Shown: positions 23,694 through 31,408, numbered from the stretch's first letter. The stretch is 38,830 nucleotides of DNA from Candidatus Woesearchaeota archaeon (GCA_018221135.1 JAAOYB010000003.1:1-38830); one strand, 5' to 3'. Notes: generated by a model not told the origin, from the letters alone. Made by a program: numbers and translations.

Positions 23694-24899
23694 ATGAGAT
23701 TCATACACATAGCAGACTGTCACGTCGGAGGGTGGCGTGACGAGAAGATGAAGACGCTCTCAACACAGAGCTTCAAAGACGTAATAGAGACAACAATAAG
23801 AAAAAACGCGGACTTCTTATTGATATCAGGTGACTTGTTCAATACGAGCCACCCAGCGATCGACGCCTTAAAAACAGTTGTTATAAGCCTAAAAAAATTA
23901 AGAGACAAAAAAATAGGTGTGTACGTCACTCCAGGAAGCCACGATTTTAGTCCTAGTGGCAAGACAATAATAGACGTATTAGAAGAAGCAGGACTCTTAG
24001 TAAACGTTGTAAAAGCAGAAATCGAGGATGAGAAACTAAGATTAAGCTACACAGTTGATGAGAAGACAGGAGCGAAGATAACAGGGATGCTTGGACGGCG
24101 AGGAAGCCTAGAATCAAAATACTACGAAGACCTAGACAGAAAAAAATTAGAAGCTGAAGAGGGCTTCAAGATTTTCTTGTTTCACTCAAGCATCGAAGAA
24201 TTAAAACCAAAAAGTTTGGAGAAGATGAGCGCGGAGCCAGTAAGCATGCTACCAAAAGGCTTTGATTACTACGCAGGCGGTCACATACACATAACCGAGA
24301 AGAGAAGTTTTGAGAACCACAAAAACGTGGTGTACCCAGGCCCGACATACCCTAATAATTTTAAGGAATTAGAAGAGTTAGAAAGCGGAAGCTACGCGTT
24401 TTACGAAGATGGAGACGTAAGTGTTAAGAAGATACCAAGCAAGAAAGTAATTAAGATATTAGTGGACGCAAAGAACAAAGAAGCAAAAAGCGTAGAAGAA
24501 CAAGCAATAAACGAATTAGGAAAACAAGACCTAGAAGACACAATAGTACTAATACGATTCACTGGCAGAATGATTCATTCAAAAACAAGCGACATCAACT
24601 TTAACAACATAACAAGAAAAGCCCAAGAAAAAAAAGCTTTTTTTGTTATGAGAAACACATACAACCTAAGAGGAGAAGAATTCGAAGAAATAAAAATAGA
24701 AGAAAACACGATAGAAGAAATAGAAGAAAAACTAATAGATGAACACATAACTAGTTTCAAAAAAGAAAAAGTATGGATAGAAAAAGACCTACTAAAAAAA
24801 TTGTTAAACGTATTATCAGAAGAGAAAAAAGAAGGAGAAACCAATACTGACTACGAAGAGAGAATCCAAAAAGAAATAAGCCAAACAATACAAATATAA
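23694..24899 (+). CDS. mre11: Mre11-type DNA repair exonuclease/endonuclease
   Basis: Calcineurin-like phosphoesterase of double-strand-break processing. Motifs: HIADCH (Asp8, His10), GDLFN (Asp47), GSHD (81-84), FHSS (His164) and GGHIH (His197, His199). Canonical Mre11 has GNHD/E, where Asn binds metal; here it is Ser82, as in a subgroup of archaeal Mre11-like proteins (from memory). The capping domain continues to about residue 300, then a charged tail. The track starts at TTG 23685; the ATG at 23694 (MRFIHIADCH) fits the family. No rad50 lies nearby; top6B follows after 70 bases. Confidence 0.9.
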   Translation: MRFIHIADCHVGGWRDEKMKTLSTQSFKDVIETTIRKNADFLLISGDLFNTSHPAIDALKTVVISLKKLRDKKIGVYVTPGSHDFSPSGKTIIDVLEEAGLLVNVVKAEIEDEKLRLSYTVDEKTGAKITGMLGRRGSLESKYYEDLDRKKLEAEEGFKIFLFHSSIEELKPKSLEKMSAEPVSMLPKGFDYYAGGHIHITEKRSFENHKNVVYPGPTYPNNFKELEELESGSYAFYEDGDVSVKKIPSKKVIKILVDAKNKEAKSVEEQAINELGKQDLEDTIVLIRFTGRMIHSKTSDINFNNITRKAQEKKAFFVMRNTYNLRGEEFEEIKIEENTIEEIEEKLIDEHITSFKKEKVWIEKDLLKKLLNVLSEEKKEGETNTDYEERIQKEISQTIQI

Positions 24900-24931
24900 A
24901 AAAAATAAATAAGGTTAATAAATATTCATAA

Positions 24932-24941
24932 AGTTTATTAA
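24932..24941 (+). promoter_or_regulatory. TATA box for top6B-top6A
   Basis: AGTTTATTAA centred about 33 bases ahead of the ATG at 24970. Transcription would start near 24963, giving a leader of a few bases. Confidence 0.45.
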
Positions 24942-24969
24942 GGCCCCTTATTTCCTTATGTGATTGACG

Positions 24970-26745
24970 ATGGGTGAATACACACTTGATTTAACTAAGT
25001 TCTCAGAAAAAAAAGAAGAACAACCAAGAAAAGAAGAAGTAGAAGATAGTATTAGCACTCCTAAACCAATTTCGACTAAGAACAACAATACTAAGGCTCA
25101 CGAATTAGCAAAAGGCCACAGAGAGATAAGCATAGCGGAGTTCTTCGAAAAAAACAGGCATCTCTTAGGGTTTGATAACAAGAGAAAAGCACTATTGACA
25201 ACTATTAAAGAAGCAGTAGATAACGCGCTCGACGCATGCGAGGAAGCGGACATATTACCTGAGCTTAACATAGAAATAGTTGAGATGGGAGACGAGCGCT
25301 TTCGAGTAATAGTAGAAGATAACGGTCCAGGAATCCTGAGTGGACAAGTACCAAAAATCTTCGCTAAGTTATTGTACGGCTCGAAGTTTCACAGCTTAAA
25401 ACAGAGCAGGGGACAACAAGGAATAGGCATAAGCGCAGCGGCTTTGTACGGGCAACTAACAACTGGCAAACCTATTAGGATAACAACAAAGATTCACCCT
25501 GACGAACCCGCTTATTACTGTGAGCTTCACATCGACACAGCAAAGAATAAGCCAACCGTGTTAAACAAAGCCCAAAAGGAGTGGTATAAGGACCACGGAA
25601 CAAGGATAGAACTAGACTTAGAAGCCTTGTACCAAAAAGGAAACCAATCAGTAGATGAATACCTTAAGGAAACAGCGATTACTAATCCTCACGTAACCAT
25701 TATTTATACTAATCCTAAAGCTGAACAAATAATTTTTCCAAGAGCAACCGACAAGAAACCGCGTCAGCCAAAAGAGATAAAACCCCACCCTTACGGCATC
25801 GAACTCGGTATTTTTATAAAAATGCTTCAGTACACCTCTGCGAGTACGTTGCAGCAATTCTTAACAAAGGAGTTCAGCCGAGTCAGCCCTAATAACGCTA
25901 GGCAGATATGCCAAGAAGCAGCGGTGCTCCCAACCACGAAGCCTTCTAAAGTATCTAGGGAGATGGCAGAGAATTTGATGAAAGGTATAAAGAAGACAAA
26001 ACTCATCGCTCCTCCTACTGATTGCATAATACCCATAGGAGAAGAATTAGTAATAAGAGGTCTCAAAAAAGAGATAAACGCAGAGTTCTACGACGCGGTG
26101 ACTCGCCCACCAAACGTTTACAGAGGCAATCCTTTCGCTATAGAAGCAGGGATAGCTTACGGCGGAGAACTAAAAGCTGACGGGCAAATAAAGATTATGA
26201 GATTCGCAAACAGAGTCCCATTACTTTACCAACAAGGTGGTTGCGCGATAACAGACTCAATACAAAAAACTAGTTGGAGAAGCTACGGTCTTAGCCAATC
26301 ACAAAACAACATCCCACAAGGACCAGCAGTAGTGCTTGTTCACATGGCATCAGTTTGGGTTCCGTTTACTAGCGAAGCTAAAGAAGCACTCGCTCATTAC
26401 CCTGAGATAATAAAAGAGATAAAACTAGCAATACAAGAATTGGGGCGAAAACTCGCTAGTTACGTAAATAAGAAGAAAAGAGTAAAAGACGAGTTCAAAA
26501 AGAGGAGTTTCATTGAGAAATACATTCCGCACGTTGCTTTAGCATTACAAGACTTGCTTGAGTTGTCAAAACTTGAAGAACAAGACATAGAAAATAACCT
26601 TAAGGAATTACTTGAGGAGTCAAGAGGAAAACTCGAAGAAGTAGAGTTTGACGCAACAAAAAACGAGGAGTACGACGAGGACTTCGCAAAGATAGGACGC
26701 GAAGAAGAAGAGAACGGCAACGATGTTGGAGAGGATGATTTATGA
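24970..26745 (+). CDS. top6B: DNA topoisomerase VI subunit B
   Basis: GHKL ATPase subunit of the type IIB topoisomerase. Bergerat motifs: EAVDNALDAC (81-90), VEDNGPGI (about 115-122) and GQQGIGISAA. A transducer domain follows, with NVYRGNPFAIEAGIAYGG and MRFANRVPLLYQ. A ~45-residue Lys/Glu-rich N-terminal extension precedes the ATPase domain. The track uses TTG 24964; ATG 24970 is preferred, though the promoter would also fit the TTG. The stop overlaps the top6A start (ATGA), showing coupled translation of the A2B2 enzyme. Confidence 0.96.
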   Translation: MGEYTLDLTKFSEKKEEQPRKEEVEDSISTPKPISTKNNNTKAHELAKGHREISIAEFFEKNRHLLGFDNKRKALLTTIKEAVDNALDACEEADILPELNIEIVEMGDERFRVIVEDNGPGILSGQVPKIFAKLLYGSKFHSLKQSRGQQGIGISAAALYGQLTTGKPIRITTKIHPDEPAYYCELHIDTAKNKPTVLNKAQKEWYKDHGTRIELDLEALYQKGNQSVDEYLKETAITNPHVTIIYTNPKAEQIIFPRATDKKPRQPKEIKPHPYGIELGIFIKMLQYTSASTLQQFLTKEFSRVSPNNARQICQEAAVLPTTKPSKVSREMAENLMKGIKKTKLIAPPTDCIIPIGEELVIRGLKKEINAEFYDAVTRPPNVYRGNPFAIEAGIAYGGELKADGQIKIMRFANRVPLLYQQGGCAITDSIQKTSWRSYGLSQSQNNIPQGPAVVLVHMASVWVPFTSEAKEALAHYPEIIKEIKLAIQELGRKLASYVNKKKRVKDEFKKRSFIEKYIPHVALALQDLLELSKLEEQDIENNLKELLEESRGKLEEVEFDATKNEEYDEDFAKIGREEEENGNDVGEDDL

Positions 26746-27827
26746 GCCAAAAAAAAGTAGTCGAGACAATAAAAGAGAAAAGCAACGAAGTCTATCAAGA
26801 CATCATAAAGAAATCTTTGCCAAAACTAAAGATTCCTATTAGGAGTCTTCAAAACGTGAATTTCAGCAAAGAAAAAGGATACTTTGAACAGGGCGACAAG
26901 GTTAAAGAAAGAACTCTTACAGCTTCAACCATCAAAACATTCGCACAGTCCTTAAGAATGATGGGATTATCAAAAGAACTAGTCCGAACTGATGACATAG
27001 CCACTAAGAGAGAAGCTTATTACACCGCGTATAACTGGGAAGAAGCAAAGTTTAACGCTCAACCAGAATCAGACACAGTAATAGATGATATGGAAGCCAT
27101 GATGGGAATAAACAGAGAACAACTAGGTTTTATCCCAGAAGAAAAAGGAGGCGACGTAGCAGGAGAATTGACTGTTATAGACAAAGACTCTGATGGCAAC
27201 GAACTAAGAATTGACTGCACAAAAATGGGTAGTGGCGCTTATTCTGTACCGAGCAGCGTTGAAGAATTAAGATTTGAGACAAAAGCACAGTTCATATTAG
27301 CAATAGAGACAAGCGGTATGTTTCAGCGTCTCGTAAAACATAATTACTGGAAGAAAGCCAATTGCGTATTAATCGCTATGGGGGGAGTGCCAACAAGGGC
27401 GTGCAGGCGGTTCATCAGGAAATTAGCTGATGACAAAAAAATACCTGTTTACGTCTTTACAGACGGAGACTTCTATGGTCACATGAACATTTACAGGACG
27501 CTAAAGGTTGGTAGTGGTAACGCGGCTCACATAAACGAGTTTTTTTGTGTTCCTCAAGCAAAGTTTATTGGTGTCACTCCTCAAGACATAATCGATTATA
27601 AATTACCTTCTCATCAATTAAAAGAAGTTGATGTTAAGCGTGGAAAAGACGCGATAAAAAACGATCCGTTCGTTCACGCGCACCCAGAGTGGAGAAAAGC
27701 AATTGAGTTACAACTAAAACTCGGTGTTAGGGCAGAGCAACAAGCTTTCGCAAAATATGATCTTAATTACGTGGTGAACACGTACCTCCCTGAGAAAATA
27801 GGCAATCCTAAGACGTGGCTCCCATAA
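26742..27827 (+). CDS. top6A: DNA topoisomerase VI subunit A (Spo11-like)
   Basis: DNA-cleaving subunit. Winged-helix active-site tyrosine in TKREAYYTAY (Tyr93/94); Toprim domain with LAIETSGMFQRL (acidic residue) and VFTDGDFYGHMN (Asp-x-Asp near residue 243); also MGGVPTRACRRF. 361 residues, full length. It overlaps top6B by four bases. Having both topoisomerase VI and a gyrase gene in one window is informative about lineage. Confidence 0.96.
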   Translation: MSQKKVVETIKEKSNEVYQDIIKKSLPKLKIPIRSLQNVNFSKEKGYFEQGDKVKERTLTASTIKTFAQSLRMMGLSKELVRTDDIATKREAYYTAYNWEEAKFNAQPESDTVIDDMEAMMGINREQLGFIPEEKGGDVAGELTVIDKDSDGNELRIDCTKMGSGAYSVPSSVEELRFETKAQFILAIETSGMFQRLVKHNYWKKANCVLIAMGGVPTRACRRFIRKLADDKKIPVYVFTDGDFYGHMNIYRTLKVGSGNAAHINEFFCVPQAKFIGVTPQDIIDYKLPSHQLKEVDVKRGKDAIKNDPFVHAHPEWRKAIELQLKLGVRAEQQAFAKYDLNYVVNTYLPEKIGNPKTWLP

Positions 27828-27884
27828 GATTCATACAATAAAAATCGTTTCATGACTTTAAGTTTGAAAGCTTTCATTCAAAAC

Positions 27885-27894
27885 TTTTATAAAT
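27885..27894 (+). promoter_or_regulatory. TATA box for tRNA-Arg(UCU)
   Basis: TTTTATAAAT 31 bases before the mature 5' end, placing the transcript start about five bases ahead of the tRNA. It follows an imperfect inverted repeat (AAGTTTGAA...TTCAAAACTT with inner GAAAGCTTTC) that may end the top6A transcript. Confidence 0.55.
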
Positions 27895-27920
27895 TAACCA
27901 CAATTCTTTAGTCGATACTT

Positions 27921-27995
27921 GGACCCGTAGCGTAGCCTGGATAGCGCGACAGCCTTCTAAGCTGTAGATCGGGGGTTCGAATCCCTCCGGGTTCA
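27921..27995 (+). tRNA. tRNA-Arg (anticodon UCU)
   Basis: Folds by hand: acceptor GGACCCG/CGGGTTC, D-stem GCGT/GCGC, anticodon stem ACAGC/GCTGT with loop CTTCTAA (anticodon TCT), T-stem GGGGG/CCCTC with loop TTCGAAT, discriminator A. 75 nt, no intron and no encoded CCA. It reads AGA/AGG arginine codons, which are abundant in this window. Confidence 0.96.
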
Positions 27996-28054
27996 CTTTT
28001 TATTAATAACTTTTAAAAATAATGGGTTCTTTTCCAACACAAAAGAATTTGTTT

Positions 28055-28128
28055 GCAGGTGTGGCCAAGCGGTAAGGCAAGAGGCTGCAACCCTCTGATC
28101 CCCGGTTCGAACCCGGGCACCTGCTCCA
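28055..28128 (+). tRNA. tRNA-Cys (anticodon GCA), CCA encoded
   Basis: Acceptor GCAGGTG/CACCTGC, D-stem with GCC/GGC, anticodon stem AGAGG/CCTCT with loop CTGCAAC (anticodon GCA), T-stem CCCGG/CCGGG with loop TTCGAAC, discriminator U73 as expected for Cys. CCA follows directly at 28126-28128. No intron. The minus-strand ORF at 28013-28285 on the track is a shadow of this gene. Confidence 0.96.
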
Positions 28129-28163
28129 AAATAATCTTTTGAGAAATGGGGGGGGAATGATTC

Positions 28164-28700
28164 ATGGATGTCGTAGATGCTATAAAGAAAAGAACGACGA
28201 TTAGGCGGTTCTTAGACAAAAAAGTCCCAAAAGAATTAATAAAACAAGTAATAGACGCAGCTAGGCTTGCTCCGAGTGGCAACAACGCTCAGCCATGGCA
28301 GTTTTACATAATAGAAAATGATGAGAAGACTAAGCGTATGCTAAAAGCAAACCAAGTCTTCGTGCAAAACTTCTGCTACGACGCACCACTAATAATTCTT
28401 TGCTTAGCAGACCCAAACGTTTACAAAAAAAGTGCTCACGATGACGAAAACGAAAAAAGAGCGCTTAGAGATTTATCTATTAGTAGCGCTTTTATGGTTC
28501 TTCGAGCTCAAGAACTATATCTTAGCAGCGCGTATATAGGGTGGGTGAACCGCCAAAAATTCAAGCAACTATATGAGTTAGACGAAGAATTAATACTTCC
28601 TTACGCCATACTATTTGGCTATACGGACTCAGAGACTACAAGTCACATGAGAAAAAGGTTAAGCGAAGTAGTATTAAACTATGATGAAGTCCTAAAATAA
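28164..28700 (+). CDS. Nitroreductase-family FMN oxidoreductase
   Basis: Flavin-dependent NAD(P)H oxidoreductase fold. The N-terminus MDVVDAIKKRTTIRRFLDKKVPKELIKQVIDAARLAPSGNNAQPWQFYII is the classic nitroreductase pattern (R-T-x-R-x-F and APS-x-N-x-QPW, which bind FMN). A later helix RDLSISSAFMVLRAQELYLSSAYIGW matches the dimer interface. 178 residues. A run of eight G followed by AATGATTC precedes the ATG, acting as a strong ribosome binding site. The substrate cannot be told from sequence. Confidence 0.88.
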   Translation: MDVVDAIKKRTTIRRFLDKKVPKELIKQVIDAARLAPSGNNAQPWQFYIIENDEKTKRMLKANQVFVQNFCYDAPLIILCLADPNVYKKSAHDDENEKRALRDLSISSAFMVLRAQELYLSSAYIGWVNRQKFKQLYELDEELILPYAILFGYTDSETTSHMRKRLSEVVLNYDEVLK

Positions 28701-28705
28701 ATAAT

Positions 28706-28715
28706 CTTAAATATA
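28706..28715 (+). promoter_or_regulatory. TATA box for the PIN operon
   Basis: CTTAAATATA centred 29-30 bases before the ATG at 28740; first gene is probably leaderless. Confidence 0.5.
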
Positions 28716-28739
28716 AAAAGAATCGAGTTTTTTCTTAAT

Positions 28740-29285
28740 ATGAACGAGCAAGTAAGAACAGATATTCTAAACGTGCTTAACAACGCAGAAAAAATAATAG
28801 AGTCAGAAGACTTCGTCGGCCTAAAAGATTTGTCTAATCACGTCATACACAACGCGAGCATATTCCAAGATAAAGACTCAATAAACATAGCTGTCTTAAT
28901 ATACTCTATAAGCAAGATTTTTGATCGTCACAAACGAGTCGATCAAAATATTATGAAGCTTCTAAAAAAATCTAAGGACTCACTAACAAATAATGATTTA
29001 TCAAAGTATGAGAAGAATATCAAAGCGTTATACGGTGAGGTCTCAAAAACAGATGATAAACTAAAAGTTTACATTGATAAAGTTATAAGCCAAGCACAAA
29101 TAAAAAAAGGAAGCAAGATTTACGAGCATGGTATAAGCTTAGCGCAGTCAGCGCAGATACTTGGGATAAGTCAATGGGAGTTAATGAAATACGTTGGTAA
29201 TACTAGTATCAACGAGGGTTTCGAAGATGATACAAAGATAGAGTCAAAGATTAAGTTTATCAAAAAAATCTTTAATATAAGCTAA
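28740..29285 (+). CDS. Helical protein with possible C-terminal HTH, first gene of PIN operon
   Basis: 181 residues, unknown family. The first two thirds are helical (repeating amphipathic helices, e.g. NNAEKIIESEDFVGLKDLSNHVIHNASIF). The C-terminal part SLAQSAQILGISQWELMKYVGNT has the A-x3-LGIS-x-x-(E/L)-L pattern of a helix-turn-helix, resembling UPF0175-type antitoxins. It sits 24 bases before a 63-residue protein and ahead of a PIN nuclease. A regulatory or antitoxin role is plausible but unproven. Confidence 0.6.
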   Translation: MNEQVRTDILNVLNNAEKIIESEDFVGLKDLSNHVIHNASIFQDKDSINIAVLIYSISKIFDRHKRVDQNIMKLLKKSKDSLTNNDLSKYEKNIKALYGEVSKTDDKLKVYIDKVISQAQIKKGSKIYEHGISLAQSAQILGISQWELMKYVGNTSINEGFEDDTKIESKIKFIKKIFNIS

Positions 29286-29309
29286 AAAAATGGTTGATAG
29301 GTGATTTTT

Positions 29310-29501
29310 ATGAGTGAAGATAAAAATGAAAGGGAATTTTCGATAAAGTTTGTTCTCAAAAAAAATATTCAGACCCAGATGCAGATAAAAAATGTTAGTG
29401 CCCAAGAAGCTATTGGGTTACTTGAGATGGCAAAAGACCAAATAATGGAGAATATTAGGAAAGGAAGACAGAACGTTTTTGATATTAGAGGAAAACCATG
29501 A
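29310..29501 (+). CDS. Small protein upstream of PIN nuclease
   Basis: 63 residues (MSEDKNEREFSIKFVLKKNIQTQ... NVFDIRGKP). The track starts at GTG 29301; the ATG at 29310 is preferred because AGGTGA lies a suitable distance upstream. The pattern NVSAQEAIGLLEMAKDQIMENIRKGRQN suggests a strand followed by a helix. Its stop overlaps the PIN gene start (ATGA), so the two are translated together. No family recognised. Confidence 0.6.
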   Translation: MSEDKNEREFSIKFVLKKNIQTQMQIKNVSAQEAIGLLEMAKDQIMENIRKGRQNVFDIRGKP

Positions 29502-30199
29502 GTGACGCGTTAATATTTGATACCGGCCCGATTATTAGTTTAGCAAATAATAATTTGTTGTTTGTTCTTTCTAATCTTAAAGAAAGTTTCGGAGGAGATT
29601 TTTTTATTACTGACGCGGTCAAAAAAGAAATAATTGATAAGCCTCTTAGCTCAAAGAAATGGAAGTTTGAGGCTTTTCAGATAAAGAAGTTGGTTCGTGA
29701 AGGCATACTAAAAATTTATGATGGGCCAAAAACTCATGATTTAACAACGGAGTTATTAAATTTGGCTAATAAGATCTATTCTGCTCACAATAACCCCATC
29801 CAAATAGTTCATTACGCTGAGATGCAAGTATTGGCTGCTTCTTTGATAACTAGTAGTGATAAAGTAGTAGTTGATGAGAGAACGACTAGGATGCTTGTTG
29901 AGAACCCAAACAAGGTAAAAGAGCGTCTTGAGAGAAAGCTTCATACCAAGATATTTATTGATAAGAAAGCCTTATCTAACTTAGAGGACAAAATTAGGGG
30001 TGTTAAGGTTATTAGGAGCACCGAATTAATAGTTGCGGCGTACGAGTTAGGATTGCTTGATGATTACTTAGCAGAGGACATGCAGAATTCTAATACTGAA
30101 TTATTAGATGCTCTTTTATGGGCACTAAAACTTAACGGTTGCTCGATTAGTGAGAGAGAAATAAGTGCTATTAAGAAAGTTGAAGTTAGAAAAACGTAA
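29498..30199 (+). CDS. PIN-domain ribonuclease-like protein
   Basis: Predicted metal-dependent RNase. PIN acidic residues: Asp8 (ALIFDTGPIISLA), Glu44 (VKKEIID), Glu108 (HYAEMQVL) and Asp126 (VVVDERTTR). After the PIN core a ~90-residue helical extension follows (STELIVAAYELGLLDDYL...LLDALLWALKLNGCSISE), longer than in VapC toxins (~130 residues). The ATGA overlap with the 63-residue gene and the HTH-like first gene give a three-gene unit that could be a toxin-antitoxin-like or RNA-processing module. Confidence 0.75.
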   Translation: MSDALIFDTGPIISLANNNLLFVLSNLKESFGGDFFITDAVKKEIIDKPLSSKKWKFEAFQIKKLVREGILKIYDGPKTHDLTTELLNLANKIYSAHNNPIQIVHYAEMQVLAASLITSSDKVVVDERTTRMLVENPNKVKERLERKLHTKIFIDKKALSNLEDKIRGVKVIRSTELIVAAYELGLLDDYLAEDMQNSNTELLDALLWALKLNGCSISEREISAIKKVEVRKT

Positions 30200-30211
30200 A
30201 AAAAGAGTTTT

Positions 30212-30238
30212 TTTAGGGGTTGTTTCCTAAATTTTTTT
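30212..30238 (+). terminator. Hairpin plus T7 terminator after PIN operon
   Basis: TTTAGG (30212-30217) and CCTAAA (30226-30231) form a six-base stem with an eight-base loop, followed at once by seven T. A bacterial-style intrinsic terminator shape, just downstream of the PIN stop. Confidence 0.55.
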
Positions 30239-30251
30239 CTCGTCGAAGCAA

Positions 30252-30332
30252 AAACTTTATATATATGAAGTTCTAGAGAATAAAGTAGTGGGTGATTGAT
30301 CTTTTTAAACACTCATAAAAATATTTATATAA
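30252..30332 (+). promoter_or_regulatory. Two TATA boxes ahead of the two-repeat gene
   Basis: CTTTATATATATG (30252-30264) and ATATTTATATA (30321-30331). The first would give a ~75-base leader that includes the GGAGG ribosome binding site at 30343-30347; the second would start transcription close to the ATG. The strong TATA boxes and binding site suggest high expression. Confidence 0.45.
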
Positions 30333-30357
30333 AAATTGATTTGGAGGAATGCAAAAA

Positions 30358-30591
30358 ATGGCTGAAAAAGTTGCAAAAGCAGGAGTTTCAAAAGAAGGAG
30401 GATATCTTTACTATGTTGATAAAGCAGGGGATATCTCAAGAGCAGTAATGGCTCGGGGAGGAAGAAAGAAAGGATCAACTGGCAGCGAGAAAGTCGCAAA
30501 AGTTGGTGTTAAAAAAGAATCTGGATACTTATACTTCGTAGACAAACAAGGAGACGTATCAAGAGCTAAGATGGCTCGAGGAAGAAAATAA
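30358..30591 (+). CDS. Basic two-repeat mini-protein
   Basis: 77 residues built from two ~34-residue copies: EKVAKAGVSKEGGYLYYVDKAGDISRAVMARGGRK and EKVAKVGVKKESGYLYFVDKQGDVSRAKMARGRK, joined by KGSTGS. Each copy has a likely beta pair (GYLYxVDKxGD(I/V)SR) and a basic end. The track starts at ATG 30349, only one base after GGAGG; ATG 30358 leaves ten bases and is preferred. Basic Arg/Gly/Lys ends suggest nucleic-acid binding (inference). No named family recognised. Confidence 0.75.
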   Translation: MAEKVAKAGVSKEGGYLYYVDKAGDISRAVMARGGRKKGSTGSEKVAKVGVKKESGYLYFVDKQGDVSRAKMARGRK

Positions 30592-30621
30592 ATTTCTTCC
30601 TAACACCTTTTTTTCTAATAA

Positions 30622-31224
30622 TTATTTTAATTTCTTTAATAGAATTCTTTCTTTTCTCCAAAGATGCCTAAATATCCTCTCATATGCTTTGACACATTTA
30701 TAAATTTGAACAAAGTAAAACTCTTCTTTTTTCTTAAATTCACTTTTTTGTTTATCGGTTAAAAGATTTTCTTCTAAAGTTTTGATTAATTTGTTTTTCT
30801 TTACTAATTTCATTATCTTTATGAACATAGAGTGTAAATCTTTTAATTCTTCTTTTTTAAGACCTAATTCTTTTCTTGATTTTTTCTCTAAATTTTCTCT
30901 TAGAGCAACCCATTCTCTATGCTCAACATTTTCCCCTAATTTTTTAAAATCATCCCCAAATTCCCTTATTATTTGTAGGTTATCTATTTGTTTTTCATTT
31001 AGGTAACCTTCTATTTCACTAAGCACATCATTAATTTCTCCATTTAATTCATGTAATTTAGTCATATTATCAGGAATTACTTCTTGGTCTAGAACAAATA
31101 CATGGTGAAATAAAGCAGCAAATATATCCTCTAATTCATGCTCTTTTTCAACAAATTGTTTTTCAGTATTAATGAATCCTCGTAGGAGGCTTACTGCAAT
31201 TTTTTCTTCTTCACTTTCTTCCAT
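30622..31224 (-). CDS. Helical hypothetical protein
   Basis: 200 residues, mostly amphipathic helix rich in Glu and Lys (ENLEKKSRKELGLKKEELKDLHSMFIKIMKLVKKNKLIKTLEENLL), no membrane segment or catalytic motif. An acidic N-terminus (MEESEEEK) leads into a helical bundle. A TATA-like CTTAAATATTAG at 31242-31253 lies about 24 bases before the ATG. Convergent with the two-repeat gene, and divergent from rps15, so a standalone gene of unknown role. Confidence 0.6.
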   Translation of the reverse strand: MEESEEEKIAVSLLRGFINTEKQFVEKEHELEDIFAALFHHVFVLDQEVIPDNMTKLHELNGEINDVLSEIEGYLNEKQIDNLQIIREFGDDFKKLGENVEHREWVALRENLEKKSRKELGLKKEELKDLHSMFIKIMKLVKKNKLIKTLEENLLTDKQKSEFKKKEEFYFVQIYKCVKAYERIFRHLWRKERILLKKLK

Positions 31225-31266
31225 AATTCTTCAGTGAATTTACTAATATTTAAGTTTTTTAGATAG

Positions 31267-31276
31267 TTTTATAAAT
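31267..31276 (+). promoter_or_regulatory. TATA box for rps15
   Basis: TTTTATAAAT. Transcription should start near 31298, giving rps15 a leader of about 110 bases, unlike the leaderless genes elsewhere in the window. Confidence 0.6.
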
Positions 31277-31307
31277 AAAACGCTGTTTCTTTGAAGTTAT
31301 TCAATCG

Positions 31308-31365
31308 ATGGGCAACACGGTTCAAAAGCTGGGCTTTGTTGTGCTGGAGAAACAATTTTTTTTTT
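31308..31365 (+). promoter_or_regulatory. Structured rps15 leader with T10 tract
   Basis: CAACA (31313-31317) can pair with TGTTG (31337-31341), enclosing AAGC/GCTT (31326-31329/31333-31336) with a short loop. Ten T follow at 31356-31365 before the ribosome binding site AGGAGGA (31394-31400). This order of hairpin, U-tract and Shine-Dalgarno looks like an attenuator or autoregulatory leader. The ATG at 31308 opens a 66-codon ORF that overlaps rps15 and is probably not real. Confidence 0.4.
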
Positions 31366-31408
31366 GGTTCTCTTTTTATTTAACTCTTCGATTAGGAGGA
31401 AAATTAAT

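Noticed and set aside
28013-28285. Minus-strand ORF of 90 codons over tRNA-Cys
   Set aside because: Antisense of the tRNA and of the nitroreductase start; EQVPGFEPGIRGLQPLALPLGHT is a familiar false translation of tRNA genes.
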